Shown: positions 1-6,558, counted from the stretch's first letter. The stretch is DNA of 7,119 bases from Bacteroidia bacterium (GCA_020848595.1 JADLHV010000055.1:1-7119), one strand, 5' to 3'. The notes: a model not told the origin generated them from the letters alone. Numbers and translations: made by a program.

Positions 1-598
1 CTTTGTAAGCTAAAAATATGCCGAATAATATCAATAATGGCATTCCAATTTTAGCCGTTTTTTCAATACCTCCACTCAATCCTTTGCTTAATATATAGGT
101 GTTAATGAAAAGACAAATTAACCAAATGATAATATTTTCGAATGGAATTCCAGTTGTTGAAACGCCTATTTTAGTATAGTCGTTAAAGAAATTTGCAACT
201 TGGTGTTGGTCCATATGACTAAAAGAACCAACAATAGAATGATAAACATAAGAAAGTGTCCAACTTTCAAGGTAGCAATAATATGCAGCAACTGCGACGT
301 TAGTAAAAATGCCAAACACACCAATGTATTTCCAAAGGCGTCTTTTGTCCATGCTATCTAATATAAAGGGAGTTGAGTGGTTAGAATGTCTACCACCAAA
401 TCTTCCCATAGCCCATTCTACATACAAAAGTGGGAGCCCCATAAGTAAGAAACAAACGAGATAAGGTATAATGAATGCCCCTCCTCCATTTTGAACTGCT
501 TGTACAGGGAAGCGTAAGAAATTACCAAGTCCGACTGAATTGCCGGCCATTGCAAGTATTAAACCTACTCTCGACCCCCATGATTCCTTATTTGCCAT
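1..598 (-). CDS. Sodium-dependent transporter, NSS/SNF family (LeuT-like), N-terminal part
   Basis: This is an inner-membrane Na+-coupled symporter of the neurotransmitter:sodium symporter family, which imports amino acids or related amines. Only the first 199 codons are present and the gene runs off the left edge; family members are usually 450-600 residues. I translated it from the ATG whose complement is 596-598. TM1 carries the broken-helix signature GNSVGLGNFLRFPV (residues 19-32). By analogy with LeuT (offset of one), Gly19, Val22 and Asn26 fall at sodium sites, Asn20, Leu24 and Gly25 at the substrate site, and Arg29 at the outer gate. TM2 follows with the EWAMGRFGG motif (61-69), then TM3 with Tyr106-Tyr107 before ESWTL; Tyr107 matches LeuT Tyr108. 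LeuT Ala22 is Ser21 here. Further hydrophobic helices lie near 153-170 and 184-198. The substrate cannot be fixed because TM6 and TM8 are outside the window. No strong Shine-Dalgarno precedes the start. Confidence 0.93.
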   Translation of the reverse strand, partial: MANKESWGSRVGLILAMAGNSVGLGNFLRFPVQAVQNGGGAFIIPYLVCFLLMGLPLLYVEWAMGRFGGRHSNHSTPFILDSMDKRRLWKYIGVFGIFTNVAVAAYYCYLESWTLSYVYHSIVGSFSHMDQHQVANFFNDYTKIGVSTTGIPFENIIIWLICLFINTYILSKGLSGGIEKTAKIGMPLLILFGIFLAYK

Positions 599-609
599 AT
601 GTTTGCAAA

Positions 610-635
610 TTGCGTATTTTTTTCAATTTACGCAA
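610..635. repeat. Inverted repeat in the symporter leader
   Basis: TTGCGTA at 610-616 is matched by TACGCAA at 629-635 across a 12-nt T-rich spacer. An 8-bp palindrome TTTGCAAA (602-609) sits immediately beside it, a few bases before the symporter start. It lies in the 76-bp gap between the dehydrogenase and the symporter, both on the minus strand. It could be an operator for the symporter or an RNA hairpin at its 5' end. No run of U follows on the minus strand, so it does not look like a terminator. The repeat is seen directly; the role is inference. Confidence 0.4.
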
Positions 636-646
636 ATTAAAGGTCT

Positions 647-669
647 AAAAGATTGATTTAATATCTTTT
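647..669 (-). terminator. Weak AT-rich hairpin after the dehydrogenase gene
   Basis: AAAAGAT (647-653) pairs with ATCTTTT (663-669) over a 9-nt loop, starting 5 bases past the dehydrogenase stop codon. In minus-strand reading the second arm ends CTTTT, giving a short U run. The stem has only one G-C pair, so it may be a leaky terminator or nothing; read-through into the symporter gene is possible. Confidence 0.3.
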
Positions 670-674
670 AAAAA

Positions 675-1565
675 TTATTTTCTGAATTTTGGAGCTACTA
701 CTAACTCCTTGCCTCCGCCACTATAATCGTAAAAACCACATCCAGATTTTACGCCTAAGTCGCCTGATGTAACCATATTGATTAATAATGGACTTGGAGC
801 ATATTTAGGATTGCCTAATCCGTCATTCAATACATTCATAATCGCTAGGCAAACATCTAATCCAATAAAGTCGGCTAACTGCAATGGGCCCATTGGATGT
901 GCCATGCCAAGTTTCATAACGGTATCAATTTCTTCTACTCCTGCAACGCCTTCATTTAAAGTAATGATAGCTTCATTAATCATTGGCATTAATATTCTAT
1001 TGGCTACAAACCCTGGATAATCGTTTACTAATGTTGGTGTTTTGCCAATTTTGCGGCTTAAATCCATTATGGTTTCAGTAACTTCTTTATCGGTTTTATA
1101 ACCATTAATGACTTCAACCAGTTTCATAACCGGAACAGGATTCATAAAGTGCATGCCTATTATTTTACCCGGACGTCTAGTAACAGCTGCAATTTTAGTC
1201 AAACTAATAGAGGAGGTATTCGAAGATAATATGCAGTGCTCTGGAGCAGAGGCGTCTATATCTTTAAATATTTGTAATTTAATATTGACATTTTCTGTAG
1301 CTGCTTCTACAACCAAATCGGCATTTGATACGCCACTTGATAATTCGGTAGTGGTGTTAATATTTGCTAAAGTTGCTTCTTTTTGCTCTGAAGTAATAAT
1401 TTGTTTGGTTACTTGTCTATCTAAATTGTTGCCAATTTTCTTGATAGCCATTTGCAATGCCGCCTCGTTGATATCGATTAGGGTTACCTTATAACCATTC
1501 ATTGCGAAAACGTGCGCAATTCCGTTGCCCATGGTGCCGCATCCTATAACTGAAATGTTCTTCAT
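675..1565 (-). CDS. hbd: 3-hydroxybutyryl-CoA dehydrogenase (3-hydroxyacyl-CoA dehydrogenase family)
   Basis: This cytosolic NAD(P)-dependent enzyme interconverts (S)-3-hydroxybutyryl-CoA and acetoacetyl-CoA, in short-chain fatty-acid oxidation or butanoate metabolism. At 296 residues it has the usual length for the single-function enzyme. The N-terminal Rossmann fold shows G8-C-G10-T-M-G13, with an acidic residue (Asp31) ending strand 2, which favours NAD. Catalytic residues line up with those of human HAD: Ser118, His139 (in HFMNP), Glu151 (in LVEVI) and Asn189 (in FVANR). The helical C-terminal domain includes the conserved MAHPMGPLQLADFIGLD stretch (221-237) and the GFYDY end motif (277-281). 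The start is supported by the immediate MKNISVIGCG beginning and by an AGAGAG element just upstream. No thiolase, crotonase or acyl-CoA dehydrogenase gene is next to it, so the pathway stays open. All key residues are intact. Confidence 0.95.
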   Translation of the reverse strand: MKNISVIGCGTMGNGIAHVFAMNGYKVTLIDINEAALQMAIKKIGNNLDRQVTKQIITSEQKEATLANINTTTELSSGVSNADLVVEAATENVNIKLQIFKDIDASAPEHCILSSNTSSISLTKIAAVTRRPGKIIGMHFMNPVPVMKLVEVINGYKTDKEVTETIMDLSRKIGKTPTLVNDYPGFVANRILMPMINEAIITLNEGVAGVEEIDTVMKLGMAHPMGPLQLADFIGLDVCLAIMNVLNDGLGNPKYAPSPLLINMVTSGDLGVKSGCGFYDYSGGGKELVVAPKFRK

Positions 1566-1584
1566 ACTCTCTAAAATTGTGTCG

Positions 1585-1615
1585 CAATATTACTAATTAA
1601 TATGCAATGTTTAAA
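1585..1615 (-). promoter_or_regulatory. Candidate Bacteroidota-type promoter for the dehydrogenase gene
   Basis: On the minus strand TTTA (complement of 1612-1615), a 19-nt spacer and TAATATTG (complement of 1585-1592) resemble the Bacteroidota pattern TTTG-N19-TAnnTTTG with one mismatch in each element. Transcription would start near 1578, giving a leader of about a dozen bases that contains the AGAGAG element before the ATG at 1565. The spacing and position are good, but the match is imperfect. Confidence 0.35.
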
Positions 1616-1628
1616 GCGAATTTGCTTT
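1613..1628. repeat. 16-bp near-perfect palindrome upstream of the dehydrogenase gene
   Basis: AAAGCGAATTTGCTTT differs from its own reverse complement at only one symmetric pair (two positions). It overlaps the candidate -33 element of the dehydrogenase promoter and ends about 48 bp before the start codon, a common place for a repressor operator. As RNA it could instead form an AAAGC/GCTTT hairpin ending in U residues. The symmetry is seen directly; the operator role is inference. Confidence 0.35.
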
Positions 1629-1659
1629 TATAATTCTTGTTTCTTAGACCTTTTGCCTG

Positions 1660-1677
1660 ATTTTTGTCACTAAAAAT
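1660..1677 (-). terminator. Possible weak hairpin terminator after the photolyase gene
   Basis: ATTTTT (1660-1665) and AAAAAT (1672-1677) can pair over a 6-nt loop, beginning 4 bases past the photolyase stop codon. The stem is all A-T and no U run follows it on the minus strand, so termination is uncertain and read-through toward the dehydrogenase gene is possible. Confidence 0.22.
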
Positions 1678-1681
1678 TTGC

Positions 1682-2992
1682 TTATTTTAATTCTAATGCA
1701 CTTTTATATGCTCTTAAACAACGCTCTCGGGCTTGTTCATGTACCACTATGGCTTTTGCATAGTCTTTCGTTCCGAATTCGGGTACCCAGGTTTTAATAT
1801 ATTTTTGTTCGGGGTCAAATCTTTCAGCTTGTAGGTAAGGGTTGAATATTCTGAAATAGGGCGCTGCATCTACTCCCGAACCCGCCGCCCACTGCCAACC
1901 TCCATTATTACAGGCCAATTCAAAATCCAATAATTTCTCGGCAAAATAGGCTTCGCCCCATCGCCAATCTATTAACAAATGTTTGCATAAAAAGCTGGCA
2001 ACTATCATTCGTACTCTATTGTGCATATGTCCTGTAGTATTAAGTTCTCTCATTCCCGCATCTACTATCGGATACCCTGTTTGTCCTTCGCACCATGCCT
2101 TAAATTTTAATTCATCATTTTCCCATTCTATGGTATTGTAAAGTGGTTTAAATGCGCTTTGCATGGCATAAGGAAAATGCGCCATTATCTGTATATAGAA
2201 ATCGCGCCAGATAAGCTCGTTTAAAAATTTCTCGTTTAATATTTGTGCTTTAGCGACTTTTTCTCTGATGGATACTGTTCCAAATCTAAAATGTAAACTC
2301 AATCTACTCGTTCCTTGTATAGCTGGAAAATCTCTGGTTTGATGGTATTGTTTGATGATTGACGAATTAACTGTTTCTGTAGGATATGTGAATGGACTAG
2401 ATTTAAATCCAATAGTTTCTATACTCGGAAATGCATCTGCTTCAAATTTTAATAAATGATGCAGGTATTTTTCGACAGGATAAGCTTTTAGATGAAATGG
2501 GGTTAATTTGGATTTCCATTTTTTAGAATATGGTGTGTAAACGGTATACGGCAATCCATCGTCTTTTAAAACTTCGCCTTTTTCTAAAATCACATGGTCT
2601 TTAAAATGTTTGAATTCAATGCCATTTTCCTTCAAAATCTGACCAGTTTTTAAATCTCTTTGAATGGCATAAGGTTCATAGTCACGATTAGTAAATACAG
2701 CTTTGAGTTCAGTAGTTTTAGATAGTTTAGCCCATATTTCACTAGGGTCGCCGCTATATATTTGCAAATCGCTTCCCAACTTTTTTAACTCAGTTTGGAG
2801 TGTTTTTAATCGTTGATAAATGAAATTAACTCTTAAATCTGAACGGTCGCTCAATTTATCTAAAATTTGAGTATCAAAAATAAATATAGGCATTACCTTA
2901 TATCCAGATTTTAAAGCATGATATAAAGCTGCGTTATCATTGAGTCTAAGGTCACGTCTAAACCAGTGAATAACAAAAGGTTCTTGGCTCAT
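1682..2992 (-). CDS. phrB: Deoxyribodipyrimidine photo-lyase (CPD photolyase, class I type)
   Basis: This FAD enzyme uses blue or near-UV light to split cyclobutane pyrimidine dimers in DNA. At 436 residues it is close to the class I norm of about 470. The N-terminal antenna-binding domain starts with HWFRRDLRLNDN (9-20) and runs to about 165; the FAD-binding domain covers about 205-430. It includes GTSRLSLHFRFG (227-238), ELIWRDFY (259-266), MHNRVRM (323-329) and NNGGWQWAAGSGVDAAPYF (362-380). By alignment with the E. coli enzyme (offset 15-16), Glu259 and Trp262 contact substrate, Asn362 matches the flavin N5 residue Asn378, and the electron-transfer Trp triad is kept as Trp290, Trp343 and Trp366. 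With all of these residues, repair activity is likelier than a cryptochrome role. Its ATG overlaps the TGA of the upstream epimerase gene by 4 bp (ATGA), which suggests one operon with coupled translation. The promoter would then lie in the 3892-3955 gap, facing a B12-type MerR regulator. Confidence 0.95.
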   Translation of the reverse strand: MSQEPFVIHWFRRDLRLNDNAALYHALKSGYKVMPIFIFDTQILDKLSDRSDLRVNFIYQRLKTLQTELKKLGSDLQIYSGDPSEIWAKLSKTTELKAVFTNRDYEPYAIQRDLKTGQILKENGIEFKHFKDHVILEKGEVLKDDGLPYTVYTPYSKKWKSKLTPFHLKAYPVEKYLHHLLKFEADAFPSIETIGFKSSPFTYPTETVNSSIIKQYHQTRDFPAIQGTSRLSLHFRFGTVSIREKVAKAQILNEKFLNELIWRDFYIQIMAHFPYAMQSAFKPLYNTIEWENDELKFKAWCEGQTGYPIVDAGMRELNTTGHMHNRVRMIVASFLCKHLLIDWRWGEAYFAEKLLDFELACNNGGWQWAAGSGVDAAPYFRIFNPYLQAERFDPEQKYIKTWVPEFGTKDYAKAIVVHEQARERCLRAYKSALELK

Positions 2993-3891
2993 GGGTAAAG
3001 ATTTTTTAAAGCTTTTTCAATCGTATCAAATTCGTATTTAAATCCGGCATCAAGCATTCGTTTAGGGGTGATATTTTGATTGGTAAGGATTAATTGATGA
3101 CGTTCTTTACCAAAGATTAAGCGTAAAATGAATGTTGGAATATTGGGTAGTATCAAGGGTTTATGCAATTGTTGAGCGAATTGGTGCGTAATTTGACTTA
3201 AATTGACAGGATGATTATTTGTTCCATTGTATACGCCTTCTAATTTATTTTTAATTGCAAACAAAATCATTTCACAGAGGTCGTCGACATGAATCCAACT
3301 GACCATTTGTTTTCCAGATCCCGGAACAGCGCCAACATAACGATTGATAGTTTGAGCCATCGGTTTTAGGAATCCGCCTGTATTAGAAAGCACGATTCCA
3401 ATCCTTATTGCGCAAATGCGATCAGAAATAGAGGAACTAGAAAATATAGCTGTTTCCCATTTTTTTACCAATTCGGCAATAAATCCAGTGCCAGAAGGCG
3501 AATTTTCATCAATAATTTCTTGACTATCATTAGAATAGTATCCACTAGCAGAGGCAGAAATAAAGATTGGAGCTTTGATATTTTGTCTTTTAAACGCTTT
3601 ATTAAGAGCCTCAATTGGCAAAATTCGACTGCTTAATAATGTTTTTTTTCTTTCTGGACTGAATGCTTTGTCAAAAATCCCAGCGCCACAGAAATTAACT
3701 ACCGCATCAAACTCTTTTAAGTCGATAGAAGGGAAGATGTCTTTTTCAGGATCCCAATGGTAGCTGTTTTTCAAATAGTTAGTATTTTTTTGTGTTGAAA
3801 GAAAAACAAAATCAATGTTGTTTTGTTTAAGTTTTAATATTAACTTTGAACCTATCATTCCGGAGCCCCCCGCAATTAAAATTTTACTCAT
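2989..3891 (-). CDS. TIGR01777 family epimerase-like protein (SDR39U1/YfcH type)
   Basis: This is an atypical short-chain dehydrogenase/reductase of the TIGR01777 family. Its substrate is unknown across the family, and annotation as a nucleoside-diphosphate-sugar epimerase is only by similarity. It is full length at 300 residues. The nucleotide-binding loop is G8-G-S-G11-M-I-G14. Family motifs follow in order: NFCGAGIF (66-73), SASASGYY (112-119), the F-[IL]-AE-...-WE block (137-146), RIGIVLS (163-169) and SWIHVDDL (198-205). The C-terminal DUF1731-like part ends with TPKRMLDAGF (275-284) and a short helix. It is first in the minus-strand pair with the photolyase, overlapping it by 4 bp. This association suggests a role in light or UV response, but no reaction can be named. 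The start lies directly at the Rossmann strand (MSKILIAGG); no clear Shine-Dalgarno precedes it. Confidence 0.9.
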   Translation of the reverse strand: MSKILIAGGSGMIGSKLILKLKQNNIDFVFLSTQKNTNYLKNSYHWDPEKDIFPSIDLKEFDAVVNFCGAGIFDKAFSPERKKTLLSSRILPIEALNKAFKRQNIKAPIFISASASGYYSNDSQEIIDENSPSGTGFIAELVKKWETAIFSSSSISDRICAIRIGIVLSNTGGFLKPMAQTINRYVGAVPGSGKQMVSWIHVDDLCEMILFAIKNKLEGVYNGTNNHPVNLSQITHQFAQQLHKPLILPNIPTFILRLIFGKERHQLILTNQNITPKRMLDAGFKYEFDTIEKALKNLYP

Positions 3892-3955
3892 TCAAAAAAG
3901 TAACAATTATAATGGAAAAAAGTTCGGATGAATTACACAAATAACCCATTTAAAA
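3892..3955. promoter_or_regulatory. Divergent promoter region between the epimerase-photolyase operon and the B12-type MerR regulator
   Basis: These 64 bp must hold the 5' signals for both transcripts. ATTATAAT at 3906-3913 contains a TATAAT hexamer on each strand: minus TATAATTG (complement of 3904-3911) is one base from TAnnTTTG, and plus TATAAT is at 3908-3913. No matching -33 or -35 element at the right spacing was found for either strand, so exact promoters are not assigned. CarH/LitR regulators typically act in such divergent regions, but I could not find convincing repeated operators here. The regulatory role rests on gene arrangement. Confidence 0.5.
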
Positions 3956-4933
3956 ATGAAAAAAGGCAAAAAGGATTTTAGAAACAAACTCTTTATCAAA
4001 GACCTTGAAAACATTACCGGAATTAAAGCGCATACAATAAGAATTTGGGAACAGCGCTACCGGATTTTCACTCCACATCGCACAGATACTGGTATTCGTT
4101 ATTATGATGAAGAACAATTGCGTTTAATTCTAAACATCTCAATTCTCAATAATAACGGATATAAAATATCTAAGATTGCTGAAATGAGTTTGGAAGAAAT
4201 TCGTGAAAAATGTCAGCAATTATCTGAGAATAAATCAAAATACGACGGCCAAATTCAAGCTTTAATTAGCACAATGATGCTTTTTGATGAGAAGGAATTT
4301 AATAAAATTCTTTCTATTAATATTTTGAAGCTAGGTTTAGAAGATACCATGATGCAGATTGTGTTTCCATTCATGGAGCAAATCGGATTACTTTGGTTAT
4401 CAGGCTCTATTCATCCTGCACATGAGCATTTTATCTCGAATCTTATTCGCCAACGTCTTTTTGTAGCCATAGATAATTTATCTGTCCGCCCTAATTCTGA
4501 TTCTAAGAAATTCTTAGTGTTTGTTCCAACAGGTGAATCTCACGACCTTAGTATATTATTTGCTAATTATGTGCTCAGATCTAGAGGTCACGAAGTTATT
4601 TACCTTGGTTCTCAAACGCCTTTCGAAGATTTATATAAGATTTTTGAAATTAGAAAACCCGATTTTATCTTTAGTATCATCACTTCTTTGAATAGTAATG
4701 TCTCTTTGCAAACTTTTATCAATAATTTAGGTAAAAATTGGAAGGAAACTCAGATCTTACTTAGCGGCTCACAAGTCGTTAATAAAAAAGATCTTAAGTT
4801 CCCAGAAAATGTAACTGTGATGAATTCTCCTGATGCTTTAATGGATTTCTTGTCTGATATTAAGGAGAATCTAAAATATAAAAATAATATTAAAAGTTTT
4901 TCTCAAAAGCAACCTTCTAACATGGGATTCTAA
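3956..4933 (+). CDS. MerR family transcriptional regulator with B12-binding domain (CarH/LitR-like photoreceptor)
   Basis: This predicted cytosolic transcription factor has 325 residues. The N-terminal MerR winged helix (about 11-78) includes GIKAHTIRIWEQRYRIFTP (22-40) and the wing with TGIRYYDEEQL (45-55). A four-helix cobalamin cap (about 95-175) carries the CarH signature W-x9-EH as Trp147, Glu157 and His158. A Rossmann-like B12 domain (about 185-300) has E194-S-H196-D-L-S199, where CarH has E-x-H-x-x-G; His196 matches the lower cobalt ligand (His177 of Thermus CarH). Such proteins bind adenosylcobalamin, repress as oligomers in the dark and release DNA when light breaks the Co-C bond. 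The gene is divergent from a photolyase operon, matching the known role of relatives. Two oddities stand out: Leu148 replaces the position of CarH His132, and Ser199 replaces the motif Gly. The stop codon overlaps the next gene's start (TAATG). Light sensing is inferred; a light-independent B12 sensor is the main alternative. Confidence 0.9.
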   Translation: MKKGKKDFRNKLFIKDLENITGIKAHTIRIWEQRYRIFTPHRTDTGIRYYDEEQLRLILNISILNNNGYKISKIAEMSLEEIREKCQQLSENKSKYDGQIQALISTMMLFDEKEFNKILSINILKLGLEDTMMQIVFPFMEQIGLLWLSGSIHPAHEHFISNLIRQRLFVAIDNLSVRPNSDSKKFLVFVPTGESHDLSILFANYVLRSRGHEVIYLGSQTPFEDLYKIFEIRKPDFIFSIITSLNSNVSLQTFINNLGKNWKETQILLSGSQVVNKKDLKFPENVTVMNSPDALMDFLSDIKENLKYKNNIKSFSQKQPSNMGF

Positions 4934-6519
4934 TGCGATTGCTCGATGTTTCTGAATTAAAAGTTGCTTCTAAACATGAAACGCTCGTAAAAGGGATTTC
5001 TTTTCATATCAACCGTTCAGAAATTGTATCCATTGTTGGTGAATCGGGTTCTGGTAAATCACTTTCTTGTCTCTCTATTCTTAATTTATTGCCAAAATCG
5101 CTTACCGTTAGTGGGCGAGTTGAATTTCATGATGAAGAGGTAACAAATTCTCTACTCAATATGAATGCTCAATTAAGAGCTCAATTTGCCTTGAAAAAAA
5201 TTGCCTATATTTTTCAAGAACCTTTAAGTGCGCTCAATCCCGTGCAACAATGTGGGAAACAATTGCTCGAGAATATTTATTTGTGCGGATTTAAAGGGCA
5301 AGACGCAAAAAAAAGAGCCAAGGAACTTTTATTGATGGTTGAACTCGTCGATACTGATAAGGTTATGAACGCTTATCCTTTCGAATTGTCTGGTGGACAA
5401 AGACAAAGGGTTATGATTGCTATGGCACTTGCTGGAAATCCTGATCTTATCATCGCCGATGAGCCAACTACGGCTTTAGATGTGCTTTTACAAGACGAAA
5501 TTCTTGGACTGATAAAAAAATTGACTAAAGAACATGGGAAAAGTGTTCTCTTCGTCTCTCACGATTTAGATGCTGTTCGTAAATTTTCGGATAGAATCTT
5601 GGTAATGTATAAAGGTGAAATCATTGAAACAGGTACCGCAGAACAAATAATTAAATTTCCTAAAGAGATTTATACTAAAGCCCTGCTTGCTTGTAAGCCT
5701 AATCCTGATAAAAAAGGACATAAATTATTAACTATAGGCGATTTTAATGAAGCACCGACGGTTTTTCAAGAACATATTGAATCTGAAGCTAATATTGTTA
5801 ATACGCATCTTCTTCATAAGGAATATTTTAAGAATGGAAGAATCTTTAGAGCATTAAAATCGATAAGTTTTAATGTAAAAAAGGGGCAAAGTGTTGGATT
5901 GATTGGTGAATCAGGCTCAGGTAAAAGTACTATTTCGAAATTATTAGTGCAATTAGAAGAACAATCAGGTGGTAGTATTGAATTCGATTTCGAAAATAAT
6001 AAGCCTTTGTCTTCTAATGTTCAAATGATTTTTCAAGACCCATTCTCTGCTCTTAATCCACTAATTCGTGTAGGAGAAATGTTAAAGGAAGTAATACATT
6101 TACATCAACCACAACTTAATTCTAAAGAGGTTGAAGATGAAATTAAATTATTACTAACTAAAGTAGGATTAAGTGCGGGTGATATAAATAAGTACCCATC
6201 AGATTTTAGCGGAGGTCAACGACAACGTATTTGTATTGCTAGAGCATTAGCTGTAAAGCCTAAGCTATTGATTTGCGATGAGTCTACCTCTGCTTTAGAT
6301 TTGTCGGTACAAGCTCAAATACTTAATTTATTAAAAGAACTTCAAATTCAAGAGGGTTTAAGTATATTGATGATTACCCATAGTATGGCAGTCGCTGCTT
6401 GGTTTTGTTCTTATTTAATTGTTTTGAAAGACGGATATATTATAGAGCAAGGATTAACGGATAAGTTAATTAAATCACCTTCATCCGATTATACAAAAGC
6501 GATGATAGCACATATATAA
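4933..6519 (+). CDS. ABC transporter ATP-binding protein with two fused ATPase domains (dipeptide/oligopeptide importer type)
   Basis: This resembles DppD and DppF fused in one chain (as in YejF or GsiA), the energy unit of peptide, nickel or glutathione importers. It has 528 residues. Domain 1 shows Walker A G36-ESGSGK-S43, Q-loop Gln95, signature LSGGQ (152-156), Walker B ending Asp176-Glu177 and H-loop His210. Domain 2 shows Walker A at 325-333 (GESGSGKST), Gln368, signature FSGGQ (425-429, Phe for Leu), Walker B ending Asp449-Glu450 and His483. Both sites look able to hydrolyse ATP. After each domain there is a remnant of the oligopeptide-type tail (YTKALL at 247-252, YTKAMI at 520-525), without the full cysteine-bearing extension. 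The linker is about 255-300. No permease or binding protein is encoded nearby, so the transport partner must be elsewhere. Its ATG shares one base with the regulator's TAA, so the two are very likely co-transcribed and translationally coupled. The substrate is unknown. Confidence 0.92.
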   Translation: MRLLDVSELKVASKHETLVKGISFHINRSEIVSIVGESGSGKSLSCLSILNLLPKSLTVSGRVEFHDEEVTNSLLNMNAQLRAQFALKKIAYIFQEPLSALNPVQQCGKQLLENIYLCGFKGQDAKKRAKELLLMVELVDTDKVMNAYPFELSGGQRQRVMIAMALAGNPDLIIADEPTTALDVLLQDEILGLIKKLTKEHGKSVLFVSHDLDAVRKFSDRILVMYKGEIIETGTAEQIIKFPKEIYTKALLACKPNPDKKGHKLLTIGDFNEAPTVFQEHIESEANIVNTHLLHKEYFKNGRIFRALKSISFNVKKGQSVGLIGESGSGKSTISKLLVQLEEQSGGSIEFDFENNKPLSSNVQMIFQDPFSALNPLIRVGEMLKEVIHLHQPQLNSKEVEDEIKLLLTKVGLSAGDINKYPSDFSGGQRQRICIARALAVKPKLLICDESTSALDLSVQAQILNLLKELQIQEGLSILMITHSMAVAAWFCSYLIVLKDGYIIEQGLTDKLIKSPSSDYTKAMIAHI

Positions 6520-6525
6520 AGTATT

Positions 6526-6558
6526 CAAAAAAGTTGCCGCAATAAAAATGCTTTTTTG
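6526..6558. terminator. Bidirectional intrinsic terminator between convergent genes
   Basis: CAAAAAAG (6526-6533) and CTTTTTTG (6551-6558) form a perfect 8-bp stem over a 17-nt loop. It lies in the 45-bp gap between the ABC gene stop (6517-6519) and the XRE gene stop (complement of 6565-6567). Each strand reads into a run of six U in the second arm, so it can serve both convergent transcripts. The stem has only two G-C pairs and the loop is long, which lowers its strength. Confidence 0.55.

Noticed and set aside
778..1020. Plus-strand open frame opposite the dehydrogenase gene
   Set aside because: It lies wholly antisense to a well-supported enzyme gene and its translation shows no domain; it is a by-product of that gene's codon use.
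1108..1494. Longer plus-strand open frame opposite the dehydrogenase gene
   Set aside because: Also fully antisense to the dehydrogenase, with no recognisable motif and no start signal.
1682..2992. Cryptochrome or DASH-type assignment for the photolyase
   Set aside because: The substrate-contact Glu and Trp, the flavin-site Asn and the NNGGWQW-AAPYFRIFNP region match class I CPD photolyase of the E. coli type, so repair activity is the simpler call.
3575..3763. Plus-strand open frame opposite the epimerase gene
   Set aside because: Antisense to conserved TIGR01777 sequence and too short, with no family resemblance.
3892..3955. Direct repeats as CarH-type operators in the divergent gap
   Set aside because: TAACAATTA and TTACACAAA are only loosely alike and irregularly spaced; not enough to call operators.
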